Assembly: GCA_025998755.1 (NCBI GenBank)
Contig: AP024674.1
Coordinates: forward strand, 1,230,162 to 1,294,161
Source of the DNA: Armatimonadota bacterium
GTDB taxonomy: Bacteria > Armatimonadota > UBA5829 > DSUL01
DNA length: 64,000 nt
Direction of reading: 5' to 3'
Part shown: positions 52,623-61,136 of the stretch, in pieces
Numbering within the stretch: position 1 is the stretch's first letter
Layout of the letters: each line of letters opens with the position of its first letter
Position numbers and translations under genes: made by a program
Notes under the pieces: model-generated
The model's database searches: none
What the model saw: the letters and a program-made list of their open reading frames with translations, nothing else
Told to the model about the DNA's origin: nothing

Positions 52623-53075
52623 TCAGGTGATCTTGATATCCCAATCGTAAGGGATCTCATCGGAGTCGTAAGGAGCCCGGTACTCGTCGGACGGGTCATA
52701 CAGCTGATCGGGGAAGTTGATCAGCAGGGAAGGCTCCACCCCCACCGTCTTGTAGCCATGGTAGACCCCGATGGGAATCTTCAACATCACCATATTATGG
52801 TCGCCCATGAAGACTTCCTGAACCTCGCCCTGCGTGGGAGATCCCTCCCGCACGTCGTACATGACGGCCTTAATCATCCCTTTCACGCAGACCCAGATAT
52901 CCTTCTGCTTCAGGTGATAGTGCCAGGCACGGATGACGCCGGGGTAGTTCAGGGAGATGTAAGACTGCTGGTAGCGTTCGAAGAACTCCTCGTCGTCCGC
53001 CCTCAGCATCTCCATGAGAAAGCCACGCTCGTCGGCGTGGCGCTTCAGGGGCTTGATCAGAACACCGTCAATCAT
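52623..53075 (-). CDS. rfbC: dTDP-4-dehydrorhamnose 3,5-epimerase family protein
   Basis: A 150-residue cupin of the RmlC family acting on dTDP-4-keto-6-deoxyhexoses. The conserved DERGFLMEM, the catalytic-region AWHYHLKQKDIWVCVKG, the VREGSPTQGEVQEV segment and IPIGVYHGY are recognisable. The usual RGLH-x-Q active-site pattern here reads RAWHYH, so it may be a divergent epimerase or a related isomerase. The ATG at 53075 has GAGAGG upstream; the longest frame adds 21 residues that do not fit the family. It opens the rfbC-rfbB-gmhB run. Confidence 0.8.
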   Translation of the reverse strand: MIDGVLIKPLKRHADERGFLMEMLRADDEEFFERYQQSYISLNYPGVIRAWHYHLKQKDIWVCVKGMIKAVMYDVREGSPTQGEVQEVFMGDHNMVMLKIPIGVYHGYKTVGVEPSLLINFPDQLYDPSDEYRAPYDSDEIPYDWDIKIT

Positions 53076-53227
53076 TCGCGTATGACGCCTCTCAGTGTGG
53101 AAACTCGCGGACACATCGTTCAGAAAGAAGCCGCGCAAGTCCAGTCATCATAGCATGGCCCCAAAGCGGTGGGCAAACAGGAAAGACATTCGTAGCAGGG
53201 AATCGCAGGGCGAGCGGCAAGATACGA

Positions 53228-53266
53228 CACGGGGCGGAAGGCCCACTGCGCGCCTTCCGCCCCGTG
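53228..53266 (-). terminator. Strong hairpin terminator after fba
   Basis: A perfect 15-bp stem (53228-53242 with 53252-53266) with a 9-base loop, followed on the minus strand by TCGTATCTTG. It lies 48 bases beyond the fba stop. Next to it is a 13-base palindrome at 53269-53281. Confidence 0.8.
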
Positions 53267-53313
53267 ATCAGTGAGTCACTGAGACCATTACGATATCAGG
53301 CCGGCGAGTGCCC

Positions 53314-54306
53314 TCACTCCAGCACCTGGGCCACGGCGGCCTCGCGTGCCTTCTCCGCAACCTTGGCTTCGTCCACCCTGCGTCCCCGCACCGGGAACTT
53401 GTCCGCCTGACCGGAGGACAGGAAGACGCGCATCCTCTCGCGCACCGACTCAACCATGGCTGCCCGAGCGGGCTTCAGCACGCGTCGGATGTCATACTTG
53501 CGGACCTTGCCCGCAGCGTCTGCCTCCGCCCACTCCTGTTCGATCTTCTTAATCTCGGCCGAGACCGCCTCCAGGAATCCGATGCGGATGCCGGTATCGT
53601 AGTTGATCTTCCGGATTCCTTCCTTGATGCCGAGCTGCACATCCTCATCCGGCACGCCAGTGGAGCCGTGCATCACCAGCGGCACGCTCACCTTTGCGTC
53701 AATCTCCTGCAGGCGATCGTGCCGAATGATGGGGCGGCCCTTGAACAAGCCGTGGGTGGTGCCCACTCCGACGGCCAGAATGTCCACACCGGTCTCCTCC
53801 ACGAACTTCGCGGCCAGATCGGGGTCGGTCAGCGATTCCTCGCCACCTTTCAGATCCTCGCCGATCTGACCCAGCATGCCGATCTCGCCCTCAACGGGCA
53901 CTCCCACCGCGTGCGCCGCCTCCACAACCTTCTTCGTGACGGCCACGTTCTCCTCGTAGGAGCGCGGCGTCTTGCCGTCCTCCTGCAGCGTGCCGTCAAT
54001 CATCACGGAGGTGAAGCCAAGCCTCAGGAACTGCATAACCTTCTCGAACGAGCGGCCGTGGTCCAGATGCAGGGCAACCGGCACGGTGCTCTTCTCGGCG
54101 AGAGCCTTGATGAGGGCCACCAGCTCCTCCGGCTCCGTATAGCCCAGAGTGGTCTGCGTGACCTGCAGGATGAACGGCGCGCGCTCGATCTCCGCAGCCT
54201 CGAAGATGGCCTGCGCGCTCTCCATGTTGATGGCGTTGAATGCCCCAACGCCGTAACATTCGGCCTCGGCGTGGGCCAGAATCTCGGTACTGGTGACAAG
54301 TGGCAT
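53314..54306 (-). CDS. fba: Class II fructose-bisphosphate aldolase
   Basis: Reversible cleavage of fructose 1,6-bisphosphate in glycolysis and gluconeogenesis, 330 residues. Zinc ligand histidines lie in LHLDHGRSFE (near residue 80) and later in VGTTHGLF and LVMHGSTG; the GSTG motif binds the phosphate. The layout is of the class IIA/ketose-bisphosphate type; tagatose-bisphosphate or sedoheptulose-bisphosphate use cannot be ruled out. It follows def on the same strand after 86 bases. Confidence 0.92.
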   Translation of the reverse strand: MPLVTSTEILAHAEAECYGVGAFNAINMESAQAIFEAAEIERAPFILQVTQTTLGYTEPEELVALIKALAEKSTVPVALHLDHGRSFEKVMQFLRLGFTSVMIDGTLQEDGKTPRSYEENVAVTKKVVEAAHAVGVPVEGEIGMLGQIGEDLKGGEESLTDPDLAAKFVEETGVDILAVGVGTTHGLFKGRPIIRHDRLQEIDAKVSVPLVMHGSTGVPDEDVQLGIKEGIRKINYDTGIRIGFLEAVSAEIKKIEQEWAEADAAGKVRKYDIRRVLKPARAAMVESVRERMRVFLSSGQADKFPVRGRRVDEAKVAEKAREAAVAQVLE

Positions 54307-54392
54307 TGACGTGCGTTTCCTTCCTTACTTGAGCTGATAAGAAGATACCTGGTTTCCGCCTTTCCCGCTGCCCTTCCTCGTGAAACAGCTGT

Positions 54393-54995
54393 TCAGGCCA
54401 TGCGCGGCTCGGCCGGCTGCTGCCGGCGGAGCTCCTCCCGCAGTCTAAGAACCTGCGGATTCCTGGACCAGACCGGGTCGTTCACGTCCACTCGCTCGAC
54501 ATACCAGAGCTCGTGAGGATCCTCCACCCTGTCCACATACAGCACGCCGTCCAGATGGTCTATCTCGTGCTGAAGCACCCGCGCCAGCCACCGGTCTGCG
54601 TGGATGGTGACCCGGTCGCCCTCCAGATCCAGCGCCTGAACCGTGATTGCGGACGGACGGATCACATTGCCCATCAAACCCGGCAACGACAGGCAAGCCT
54701 CCGGCAGTTTTACAAACTCCTCCGACTCCCAGACGATCTCCGGATTCAGAAGCACCGTGGCCGGAAAGGCAGGAACCTCCGGGAAGCCGACCCAGTCATC
54801 CTCCGGCACTTCCACAATGATGATGCGCTCGGAGATGCCGGCCTGCGGAGCCGCAAGCCCCATTCCCCCGGATTCGATCCGGAGCTCATCCAGAGCCCGC
54901 GCCAGATCCCGCACGCGCTTTGAGCCGGCATCCGGCACGGGACGCGCCACCTGGCGCAGGACGGGATCCTCCCGGTCCACAAGAGTCAGACGCAT
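54393..54995 (-). CDS. def: Peptide deformylase
   Basis: Removes the formyl group from nascent N-terminal methionine, 200 residues. Motif I is GMGLAAPQAG (residues 44-53), motif II reads EACLSLP with metal ligand Cys101 (EGCLS in most enzymes), and motif III is QHEIDHLDG with His143, Glu144 and His147. Standard fold and size, with a short charged C-terminal extension. It is divergent from the ECF sigma gene. Confidence 0.95.
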   Translation of the reverse strand: MRLTLVDREDPVLRQVARPVPDAGSKRVRDLARALDELRIESGGMGLAAPQAGISERIIIVEVPEDDWVGFPEVPAFPATVLLNPEIVWESEEFVKLPEACLSLPGLMGNVIRPSAITVQALDLEGDRVTIHADRWLARVLQHEIDHLDGVLYVDRVEDPHELWYVERVDVNDPVWSRNPQVLRLREELRRQQPAEPRMA

Positions 54996-55295
54996 TTAAC
55001 ACTCCCCGGACAGTCTGTGCAACGCCTCTCAGAATACGCTTTGGCCGGCTGCTCGCGGCCGCGAAGGGGACCCATACCTGTCCAGAATGCCAGGCAGGAG
55101 CCGCACACATACTATCCTTATAGCACCCTGCGGCGCAAACCGCCGGGAACAGGGACGGCAACGGTAATGTTCGTGCTTATGCGGGGACTATACAGTTTGG
55201 GTATAAGAGTCTTGTGCAACGGTCTCGCAAGACGGGTCGGGACTGCAGACAGCTTTCCGGCCAGAGGGGTCATTCAGACTGGAAGAGAGGCGTGA
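54996..55295. promoter_or_regulatory. Divergent promoter region between def and the sigma gene
   Basis: A 300-base gap. On the minus strand an extended -10 (TGCTATAAG, 55117-55125) points to def. On the plus strand TATACA (55189-55194) and TATAAG (55202-55207) lie about 90-110 bases before the sigma gene, without clear -35 partners; the AGAGAGG ribosome site is five bases from its ATG. No structured RNA recognised. Confidence 0.4.
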
Positions 55296-55982
55296 ATGGC
55301 AGGCGACTGCGCTCTGTTGACAGTAGCGGAGACAGCTTCACACGCGGCGCGCGCGTCGCGCAACGGCAAGCGCCAGCAGAAAGGCCGCATCCGCGCGACT
55401 CGTGATGAGAGAGCTGAAGAGCGGCTCATCCAGCGGTGCCGGGAGGGCGACGCCGAGGCCTGCGCAGTCCTGGTCCGCAAATATGCCTCGCTCATCTACT
55501 CTGTGCCGCTTCATTCCTTCGGCATGTCGCAGGATGATGCGGATGACATTTATCAGCTGTGCTTCATCAAAGTGCTCCAGCGGGTCCGCCAGTTCCGGGG
55601 GGATTCCCGATTCTCCGCGTGGCTACGCACTGTGGTGCGCAATATCTGCGTGGACTGCATGCGCTCCCAGAAACAGGTGATCTCTCTGGAGGAGTTGATG
55701 GATGGTTGCGAGAGCTGCCCTCTGAGCGAGGTCTGCAGCGCGGAGAAGATGGTGCGGCAGGCAGAAGAACGGCAGATTTTGGAGGCAGCCCTCGCGAGTC
55801 TTCCGGACCGGTACCGTCTGCCTCTGACGCTCTTCTTCCTGGAGGAGCGCTCCTATAAAGAGATCTCGGAGATCCTGGGGGAGCCTCTGAACACTGTTGG
55901 AACGCACATCAATCGCGGCCTGGCCCGTTTGCGGAAAGTGCTGGCGAGCGACGCCGATGCGCTGGAGGCGCTGACGTCGTGA
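55296..55982 (+). CDS. ECF-type RNA polymerase sigma factor with cysteine cluster
   Basis: A 228-residue sigma-70 family factor with region 2 (about residues 41-125, DDADDIYQLCFIKVLQ) and region 4 (about 155-215, SYKEISEILGEPLNTVGTHI). A 36-residue N-terminal extension precedes region 2. Between the regions, cysteines 118, 121, 138, 141 and 147 form CVDC and CESCPLSEVC patterns that could bind zinc or an iron-sulphur cluster, unusual for this family. No anti-sigma factor is adjacent. Its last bases overlap the nrnA start as GTGA, so the two are translationally coupled. Target promoters unknown. Confidence 0.9.
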   Translation: MAGDCALLTVAETASHAARASRNGKRQQKGRIRATRDERAEERLIQRCREGDAEACAVLVRKYASLIYSVPLHSFGMSQDDADDIYQLCFIKVLQRVRQFRGDSRFSAWLRTVVRNICVDCMRSQKQVISLEELMDGCESCPLSEVCSAEKMVRQAEERQILEAALASLPDRYRLPLTLFFLEERSYKEISEILGEPLNTVGTHINRGLARLRKVLASDADALEALTS

Positions 55983-56992
55983 CCCAGGCAAAGCCCGAAA
56001 CATTTGGGGGTCCGGCGGCGGATGCACAGGCGCTTGCATCAGGTCTGGAAGCCGCCGTTAAGGAACTGCGGCGGGCGTGCAGGATCCTGATCAGCACTCA
56101 TATCAACCCCGACGGCGACGCCATCGGATCCTCTCTGGGTCTGATGCACCTGCTCCGGGCTGCCGGCAAGGACGCGGTGGTGGCCTCTCACGATGGCTAC
56201 GGAGCGCGATACGCCTTTCTTCCGGGCGCGGAAGAGATTGTGAGGTTCCCGGCCGGGACCTTCGACCTGGGCGTGGCGGTGGACTGCGGCAGCGTGGACC
56301 GAGTGGGCAGCGTGAAGGACAGCCTGCTCGCGTGCGACAGGGTCATGCGCATTGACCACCACGCAGTGGGTGACCCATTCGGAGACGTGGAATATCTGGA
56401 CACCTCCGCCGCGGCAGTTGGCGAGATGATCGCGGCGCTGGCACCGGGTCTGGAAGTTCGGATTCCGCGGGAAGCGGGACAGTGTCTGCTGGCCTCCATC
56501 GTCGAGGACACGCGCTGTTTCCAGTTCGAGAGCGTCTCGCCCCGAACCCTGCGCATCTGCGCCGAACTGGTGGATGCAGGGGCGGATCTGCACGACGTCA
56601 TCCAGAACCTTTTCTGGCGGAACAGCCCGGGAGCCGTTCGCATGGTGGGCCGCTGTCTGGAAGACTTCCGGTTGGAGTTTGGCGGGAAGCTGGCCTGGGG
56701 GATTGCCTCTTTGGAAGACTTCCGGCGTTACCAAGCCATCGCGGAGGATATCGACGACGTTGCGCACGAGTTGCTCTCCATCGAAGGTGTGGAGGTTGCT
56801 CTGTTGTTGCGGGAGGCAGAGGCCGATCACCGCGTATCGCTGCGCTCCCGCAACTTCGTGGATGTCGCCGCGATCGCTCGCGAGTTCGGCGGAGGCGGAC
56901 ACCTGCGTGCCGCAGGGTGCCGGATTAGCAAATCTCCCGAGGCGCTCCGCAGTCTTCTGGATAGTATCGGCAGCCGCCTCAATAACTCCTGA
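55979..56992 (+). CDS. nrnA: DHH-family oligoribonuclease / pAp phosphatase
   Basis: Manganese-dependent enzyme of the NrnA group that degrades nanoRNA and/or dephosphorylates pAp, 337 residues. DHH motifs: HINPDGDAIGS with His41, Asp45 and Asp47, DCGSVD, and IDHH (Asp126, His127, His128). The C-terminal DHHA1 domain ends in EFGGGGHLRAAG. The extra N-terminal 30 residues are mostly polar. It starts on a GTG that overlaps the stop of the sigma gene; a cyclic-dinucleotide phosphodiesterase role (as for the DHH-DHHA1 relatives) is an alternative. Confidence 0.9.
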   Translation: MTQAKPETFGGPAADAQALASGLEAAVKELRRACRILISTHINPDGDAIGSSLGLMHLLRAAGKDAVVASHDGYGARYAFLPGAEEIVRFPAGTFDLGVAVDCGSVDRVGSVKDSLLACDRVMRIDHHAVGDPFGDVEYLDTSAAAVGEMIAALAPGLEVRIPREAGQCLLASIVEDTRCFQFESVSPRTLRICAELVDAGADLHDVIQNLFWRNSPGAVRMVGRCLEDFRLEFGGKLAWGIASLEDFRRYQAIAEDIDDVAHELLSIEGVEVALLLREAEADHRVSLRSRNFVDVAAIAREFGGGGHLRAAGCRISKSPEALRSLLDSIGSRLNNS

Positions 56993-57098
56993 CGCTTGAA
57001 TCCGGCGTCAGGCCATGCCAGAATCGTTTCGGAAGAATCAAGTTCCGGTCACGGGCTCCTGACAGGAAGTCCGCAAAGCCGGACAGGGAGACAGCCGG

Positions 57099-58211
57099 TT
57101 GGCCACTGCACTGATCCAGCAGATCTTGCCCGAAGAGTACGGCGCGCTGACGCCCGAGGAAGCGGACCGGCGCATCACCGCGGCGCGCGAGCGGCTCGGG
57201 GACAGCGTGGTCATCCTGGGTCACCACTATCAACGCGACGAGATCATCAAGTTCGCGGACTACATCGGAGACTCCTATAAGCTCTGCCTGCACGCAACGT
57301 CGCACCCGGAGGCGGATTTCATCGTCTTCTGCGGTGTGCATTTCATGGCCGAAAGCGCGGTCATCCTGGGCGCCGCGCATCAGAGGGTGATCCTGCCGAA
57401 CCTCTCGGCGGGATGCTCGATGGCGGACATGGCCACGCGCACGCAGGTGGAGGATCTCTGGGAGGAACTGTGCTCTCTGACGGATGAGCGCGTCATCCCG
57501 GTGACGTATATGAATTCCTCCGCGGCCATCAAAAGCTTCTGCGGGGAGCACGGCGGCGCGGTCTGCACATCTTCCAACTGCGAGGCGATTTTCCGGTGGG
57601 CCCTGAAGGAGGGCGACAAGATCGCCTTCTTCCCCGATGAACATCTGGGACGCAACACGGCCCTGCACATGGGTTTCCGCGATGACGATATGGCTCTCTG
57701 GGATCCCACGATCCCGCCGGAAATGAACGACTTGGAGGGGTTGCGCCGGGCAAAGATCGTCCTCTGGAAGGGATTCTGCTCTGTTCACGCCCGGTTCAGC
57801 GTGGAGCAGATCCAGAGGGCGCGTCGGGACTTTCCGGGAATCCGGGTGATCGTGCATCCCGAGTGCCGAAGGGAAGTGGTGGAAGCGGCTGACGGTTTCG
57901 GGTCAACGGAGTGTATCTCCCGCGTCATCCGGGAGTCCGAGCCGGGCAGCCAGTGGGCTGTCGGGACGGAGATCAATCTGGTCAGCCGCCTGGCTAAGGA
58001 GCTTCCCGACCGCCTGATTTTCTGTCTGGATCCCATCGTCTGCCCTTGCTCCACAATGTACCGCATCGAACCCAGGTATCTCTGCTGGGCCCTCGAGAAT
58101 CTGGCCGAAGGCCGGGTGGTCAACGAGATTACGGTCCCGGAGCGGGATGTACGCTATGCAAAGGCAGCGCTGGACCGGATGATGGAGATCACCGTAGCAG
58201 CCCGCGTGTAA
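57099..58211 (+). CDS. nadA: Quinolinate synthase
   Basis: Condenses iminoaspartate with dihydroxyacetone phosphate in NAD synthesis, using a [4Fe-4S] cluster. 370 residues, the longer NadA form. Cluster cysteines are expected at Cys106 (AGCSMAD), Cys256 (HPECRRE) and Cys315 or Cys317 (VCPCSTMYRI). Other family motifs are GHHYQRDEI near residue 41 and HLGRNTA. The TTG start has GGGAGA seven bases upstream. nadB and nadC are not in this window. Confidence 0.95.
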   Translation: MATALIQQILPEEYGALTPEEADRRITAARERLGDSVVILGHHYQRDEIIKFADYIGDSYKLCLHATSHPEADFIVFCGVHFMAESAVILGAAHQRVILPNLSAGCSMADMATRTQVEDLWEELCSLTDERVIPVTYMNSSAAIKSFCGEHGGAVCTSSNCEAIFRWALKEGDKIAFFPDEHLGRNTALHMGFRDDDMALWDPTIPPEMNDLEGLRRAKIVLWKGFCSVHARFSVEQIQRARRDFPGIRVIVHPECRREVVEAADGFGSTECISRVIRESEPGSQWAVGTEINLVSRLAKELPDRLIFCLDPIVCPCSTMYRIEPRYLCWALENLAEGRVVNEITVPERDVRYAKAALDRMMEITVAARV

Positions 58212-58296
58212 TCCCAAAGGCAACCGATCCTTCCCCTCGGCCCCTTGCGGCATGCGCTGCCGCTCGTTCCCGTGATACCATCCTGCGGGCGGAGCG

Positions 58297-59025
58297 ATGG
58301 GCACTTATTCCAAGAAACGGTCCGAGAGAGCCCGTTTGAAGCGCCTGCTCATTGCGCTGGGCGGGTCGGATCCGCTGGCATCAGCCGCTGCCGAGAGCGA
58401 GATACGCGCTCTCGGGCCTGATGTTCTTCCCGAGATCGGGGAAATCGTTGCCACCACCCTAACCGACGTGGACAGTGCCATCCGTTCCGTGTCCTCCGCA
58501 GCCAAGGCCATCCTGGGCAGCGGTGTCATCGCGTCGGGCTTCGAGACGGTCCGGCGAAATCCGCAATACTGGATTCCTGCGGCGGCCCTGGCGCTGGGAG
58601 CGGCGCTCGCCCTGTTCGCCTTGACGGTGAAAACTGCGGGAAATGAGCGAAGACTTCGGCGCGGCGTTGCTCTGGCCCTTCGGGCTCTGGACGACCCTCG
58701 CGGCATCTCGATCCTGCTGGCCTTGGCGCGCAATGGGCAGTTGGGGGACACCGGGGCGGAGACGCTGGCCAACCTTCTGCGGCACACCCATCCTGCGACC
58801 ATTCCGTCTGACAGCCTGACGCAGGCGGGACTCAGCGCCGCGATCGCCTTCCCCCATCACGAACTGCGGATGGAGTGTCTGAGGGTGGTGGCAGCGGCGC
58901 GTTTTGCGCCGGTGGCACATGCTGTGTACAAGCTCGCCAACATGAAAGCCACTTCCGCCAACGAGATCCTGGAGCGGGAGGAAGCCCGCAGGGTTTACCT
59001 CCAGATCACCGGCAGAGAGGCGTAA
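58297..59025 (+). CDS. Membrane protein with HEAT-like helical repeats
   Basis: A 242-residue protein of unknown function. A basic N-terminus (KKRSERARLKR) is followed by a helical segment resembling a HEAT repeat (LGGSDPLASAAAESEIRALG), one hydrophobic helix near residues 93-110 (WIPAAALALGAALALFAL), and more HEAT-like helical pairs (LALRALDDPRGISILLALA and ELRMECLRVVAAAR). HEAT repeats usually bind proteins. It lies 85 bases downstream of nadA on the same strand; the context gives no clear function. Confidence 0.65.
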   Translation: MGTYSKKRSERARLKRLLIALGGSDPLASAAAESEIRALGPDVLPEIGEIVATTLTDVDSAIRSVSSAAKAILGSGVIASGFETVRRNPQYWIPAAALALGAALALFALTVKTAGNERRLRRGVALALRALDDPRGISILLALARNGQLGDTGAETLANLLRHTHPATIPSDSLTQAGLSAAIAFPHHELRMECLRVVAAARFAPVAHAVYKLANMKATSANEILEREEARRVYLQITGREA

Positions 59026-59107
59026 GCGTGGAGCGGCCAACCCAGGCACAAGGAACCTGACGGTGTGGGAAGACGTCAACTTTCTTGAGATTGGGGCAAG
59101 CCGGGGC

Positions 59108-59136
59108 TTGAAATTCCCGCTGGAATACGGTAATAC
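59108..59136 (+). promoter_or_regulatory. Promoter of tRNA-Ser
   Basis: TTGAAA (59108-59113), exactly 17 bases, TAATAC (59131-59136), ending 29 bases before the tRNA. This is the best sigma-70-like promoter in the window. Confidence 0.7.
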
Positions 59137-59165
59137 ATATTGGCCGATCGGCCTGGCTGCAGCGT

Positions 59166-59257
59166 GGAGAGGTGGCTGAGTGGTCGAAAGCGGCGGTTTG
59201 CTAAACCGTTGTAGGTGTTAAAGCCTACCCCGGGTTCGAATCCCGGCCTCTCCGCCA
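59166..59257 (+). tRNA. tRNA-Ser, anticodon GCT
   Basis: A class II tRNA with encoded CCA (59255-59257). The acceptor stem pairs 59166-59172 with 59247-59253; the anticodon GCT is at 59200-59202 in loop TTGCTAA, reading AGC and AGU serine codons; a long variable arm (GTAGG with CCTAC) and the GGTTCGAAT T-loop are present. No other tRNA was seen in the window. Confidence 0.97.
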
Positions 59258-59285
59258 GTTTTTACGTTGGCCCCGGACATTCGCG

Positions 59286-60344
59286 ATGCCGATCCACGAA
59301 ACCGTCCGCACCCGCCTGATCCCGGCCTGCTCCACCCGCAGGAGCGTCATCCATTCGCCCAGCCGTCCCTTGCTCCTCCTCAGCGCCTTGACGGCCGCCG
59401 CTGTGGTTGCCCTTGCCCCTGTGCGGGCACAGGGGATGTTGCGAGGTGAGGAGTATCTCCGGCAGAGCGCCGAATCGCGCGCGGTGGCCGTGGCGCCCGG
59501 CGAAAGGCCAGCAGGAGGCGGAACCACTCTGGACATCGCCGGGACGCTTTCGGGCACGATGGGCAGCGGTGAGGGGCTTGCGCTGCTGATTCTCTCAGGA
59601 GGCACGTCTTACGCTGTTCGGTGCGGCGCTATCCATCTGCCTCCACTGGGAGCCGAGATCCGGGTTCTTGCCCGGATTGTGGAGACTGCGGCAGGACAGG
59701 CGCGGCTGGAACTTGCGGGCTGGGCCTTCGCGTCGGACGTCGAAAAAGCGGGAAGTGCCCGGCGCTCTGCTTCCCCCGCGGGCGCGCTTGACGCCCGGAA
59801 GAGAGGACCGAGTGCGGCGCGGGGAGCCACCGTGGACCATACGGGATACTTCCGGCAGTACGCTGATGCCATATCCCGCATCAATCCCCGGCTGTCCCGT
59901 GACCAAGTGGAGCAGATCACCCGGGTGCTGCTGAACACCAGCCGGGAATGCGACGTGGATCCACGGCTGGTGATGGCGGTGATCCTGGCGGAATCGGGCT
60001 TCAACCCGAACGCTACCTCACGCAAAGGCGCCATGGGGCTGGGGCAGTTGATGCCGGCGACTGCGCGGGGAATGGGCCTCCAGGATCCGTATGAACCCAC
60101 CCAGAACCTGGACGCCAGCATCCGCATCATCCGCTCGGCGCTGAATCGCTACTCAGGCAACGCTGGCTGGAAGGATCTGAACTGGGAGCATCTCAAGCTG
60201 GCGCTTGCGGCCTACAACGCGGGGGCCGGCGCCGTGAAGAAGTACGGCGGGGTCCCACCCTACCCGGAGACGCAGAATTACATCGCGAAGGTGGCATCCT
60301 ATTACCGCCAGCTGTGCGGAGAGGACAGCCGCACGTCCCGATGA
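59286..60344 (+). CDS. Exported lytic transglycosylase (SLT domain)
   Basis: Cleaves peptidoglycan glycan strands; 352 residues. A long n-region precedes a hydrophobic leader (about residues 29-48). Residues about 80-150 look like a small beta (OB-like) domain. The SLT domain has catalytic Glu236 in VILAESGFN, then GAMGLGQLMPATA and AYNAGAGAVKKYGG, all hallmarks of the Slt/MltC-type family. The gene starts 28 bases after the tRNA and ends in an ATGA overlap with the following small membrane gene. Confidence 0.92.
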   Translation: MPIHETVRTRLIPACSTRRSVIHSPSRPLLLLSALTAAAVVALAPVRAQGMLRGEEYLRQSAESRAVAVAPGERPAGGGTTLDIAGTLSGTMGSGEGLALLILSGGTSYAVRCGAIHLPPLGAEIRVLARIVETAAGQARLELAGWAFASDVEKAGSARRSASPAGALDARKRGPSAARGATVDHTGYFRQYADAISRINPRLSRDQVEQITRVLLNTSRECDVDPRLVMAVILAESGFNPNATSRKGAMGLGQLMPATARGMGLQDPYEPTQNLDASIRIIRSALNRYSGNAGWKDLNWEHLKLALAAYNAGAGAVKKYGGVPPYPETQNYIAKVASYYRQLCGEDSRTSR

Positions 60345-60748
60345 CAGGATCTGCGCACGCCTGCGTTGGAGCGTTTGTCGGCGCTCTGACAGGCTCCCCT
60401 ATCAAGGCACTTGCCGCGGGCGTGGTCTCCCACGCCATCTGTGACATCATTCCCCACAACGAAGCGCCGCGCGCGCTGGATCTGGTGCTGGCCGGAGCGG
60501 CGCTGGGAGGTATCGCGGCCGGATTCGGCGCAAGATCCGCCGAGTTCTGGGGCGCGGTGGGAGCCACGCTGCCGGACGCGGAGCACGGCCTTGTTCTGGC
60601 CGGACTGATGGAGGAACAGCACTGTCTGTTCCCCACCCACAACGGGGCTTTGCCTCACGGTCGGGATGGAGGGTTCCTGTGGCAGGCGGCAGCCGCCGGG
60701 GCCGCGCTGACGCTGGCCGCGCTTTTCCGCACGCGACGGACGCGCTGA
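60341..60748 (+). CDS. Small DUF457-like membrane protein
   Basis: A 135-residue hydrophobic protein. The spaced His/Asp pattern MTGSAHACVGAF ... VVSHAICDIIPHNEAP recalls the YdjM/DUF457 group of predicted membrane-bound metal-dependent hydrolases, though shorter. Its ATG overlaps the transglycosylase stop (ATGA), so it is coupled to it and may act on the envelope. The longer frame start at 60314 lies inside the transglycosylase and is less likely. Confidence 0.6.
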   Translation: MTGSAHACVGAFVGALTGSPIKALAAGVVSHAICDIIPHNEAPRALDLVLAGAALGGIAAGFGARSAEFWGAVGATLPDAEHGLVLAGLMEEQHCLFPTHNGALPHGRDGGFLWQAAAAGAALTLAALFRTRRTR

Positions 60749-60764
60749 AGCTCATCCGGCTCGC

Positions 60765-60950
60765 TCAGATAACGCGCTCGTCCAGATCTTCCAGCCCTTT
60801 GGCCAGTCTGTCCAGCCTCTCGAGGAAATCGCGGAAGGTGGCGAACACCACGGCCTTCGCCAATGCGCCCTGTTTTTCCGAAACGTTGGACCAAGCCACG
60901 GTCAACTGCGCCGCCACCATCTGCATATGCTCCATGCTGGGTTCGCTCAT
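60765..60950 (-). CDS. Small acidic helical protein, unknown
   Basis: A 61-residue protein starting at ATG 60950 with GGGAG ten bases upstream. It is predicted helical and amphipathic (MEHMQMVAAQLTVAWSNVSEKQ and LERLDRLAKGLEDLDE) with no recognised family. It converges on the DUF457-like gene and diverges from phoB; a real but minor gene is likely. Confidence 0.5.
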   Translation of the reverse strand: MSEPSMEHMQMVAAQLTVAWSNVSEKQGALAKAVVFATFRDFLERLDRLAKGLEDLDERVI

Positions 60951-61030
60951 CTTCGTTGTCTCCCTTTCGTCGCCGCGTTCAGGACGTTTCCGCGACACTC
61001 TTAGCTCCCGGACGCTCCGGAACCTCCGTT

Positions 61031-61060
61031 TTGCAGCTTCCCGCTGCCTGCGAGCATAAT
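61031..61060 (+). promoter_or_regulatory. Candidate phoB-phoR promoter
   Basis: TTGCAG (61031-61036), 18 bases, CATAAT (61055-61060), about 75 bases before the response regulator start. Confidence 0.5.
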
Positions 61061-61136
61061 GTGTCCGGGAGAGGAACCGGCCAGTTGCCGCCCGCCGGGC
61101 CGGATGGTCCGGCGGCAGCGAGGTCTACGGAGGCAT

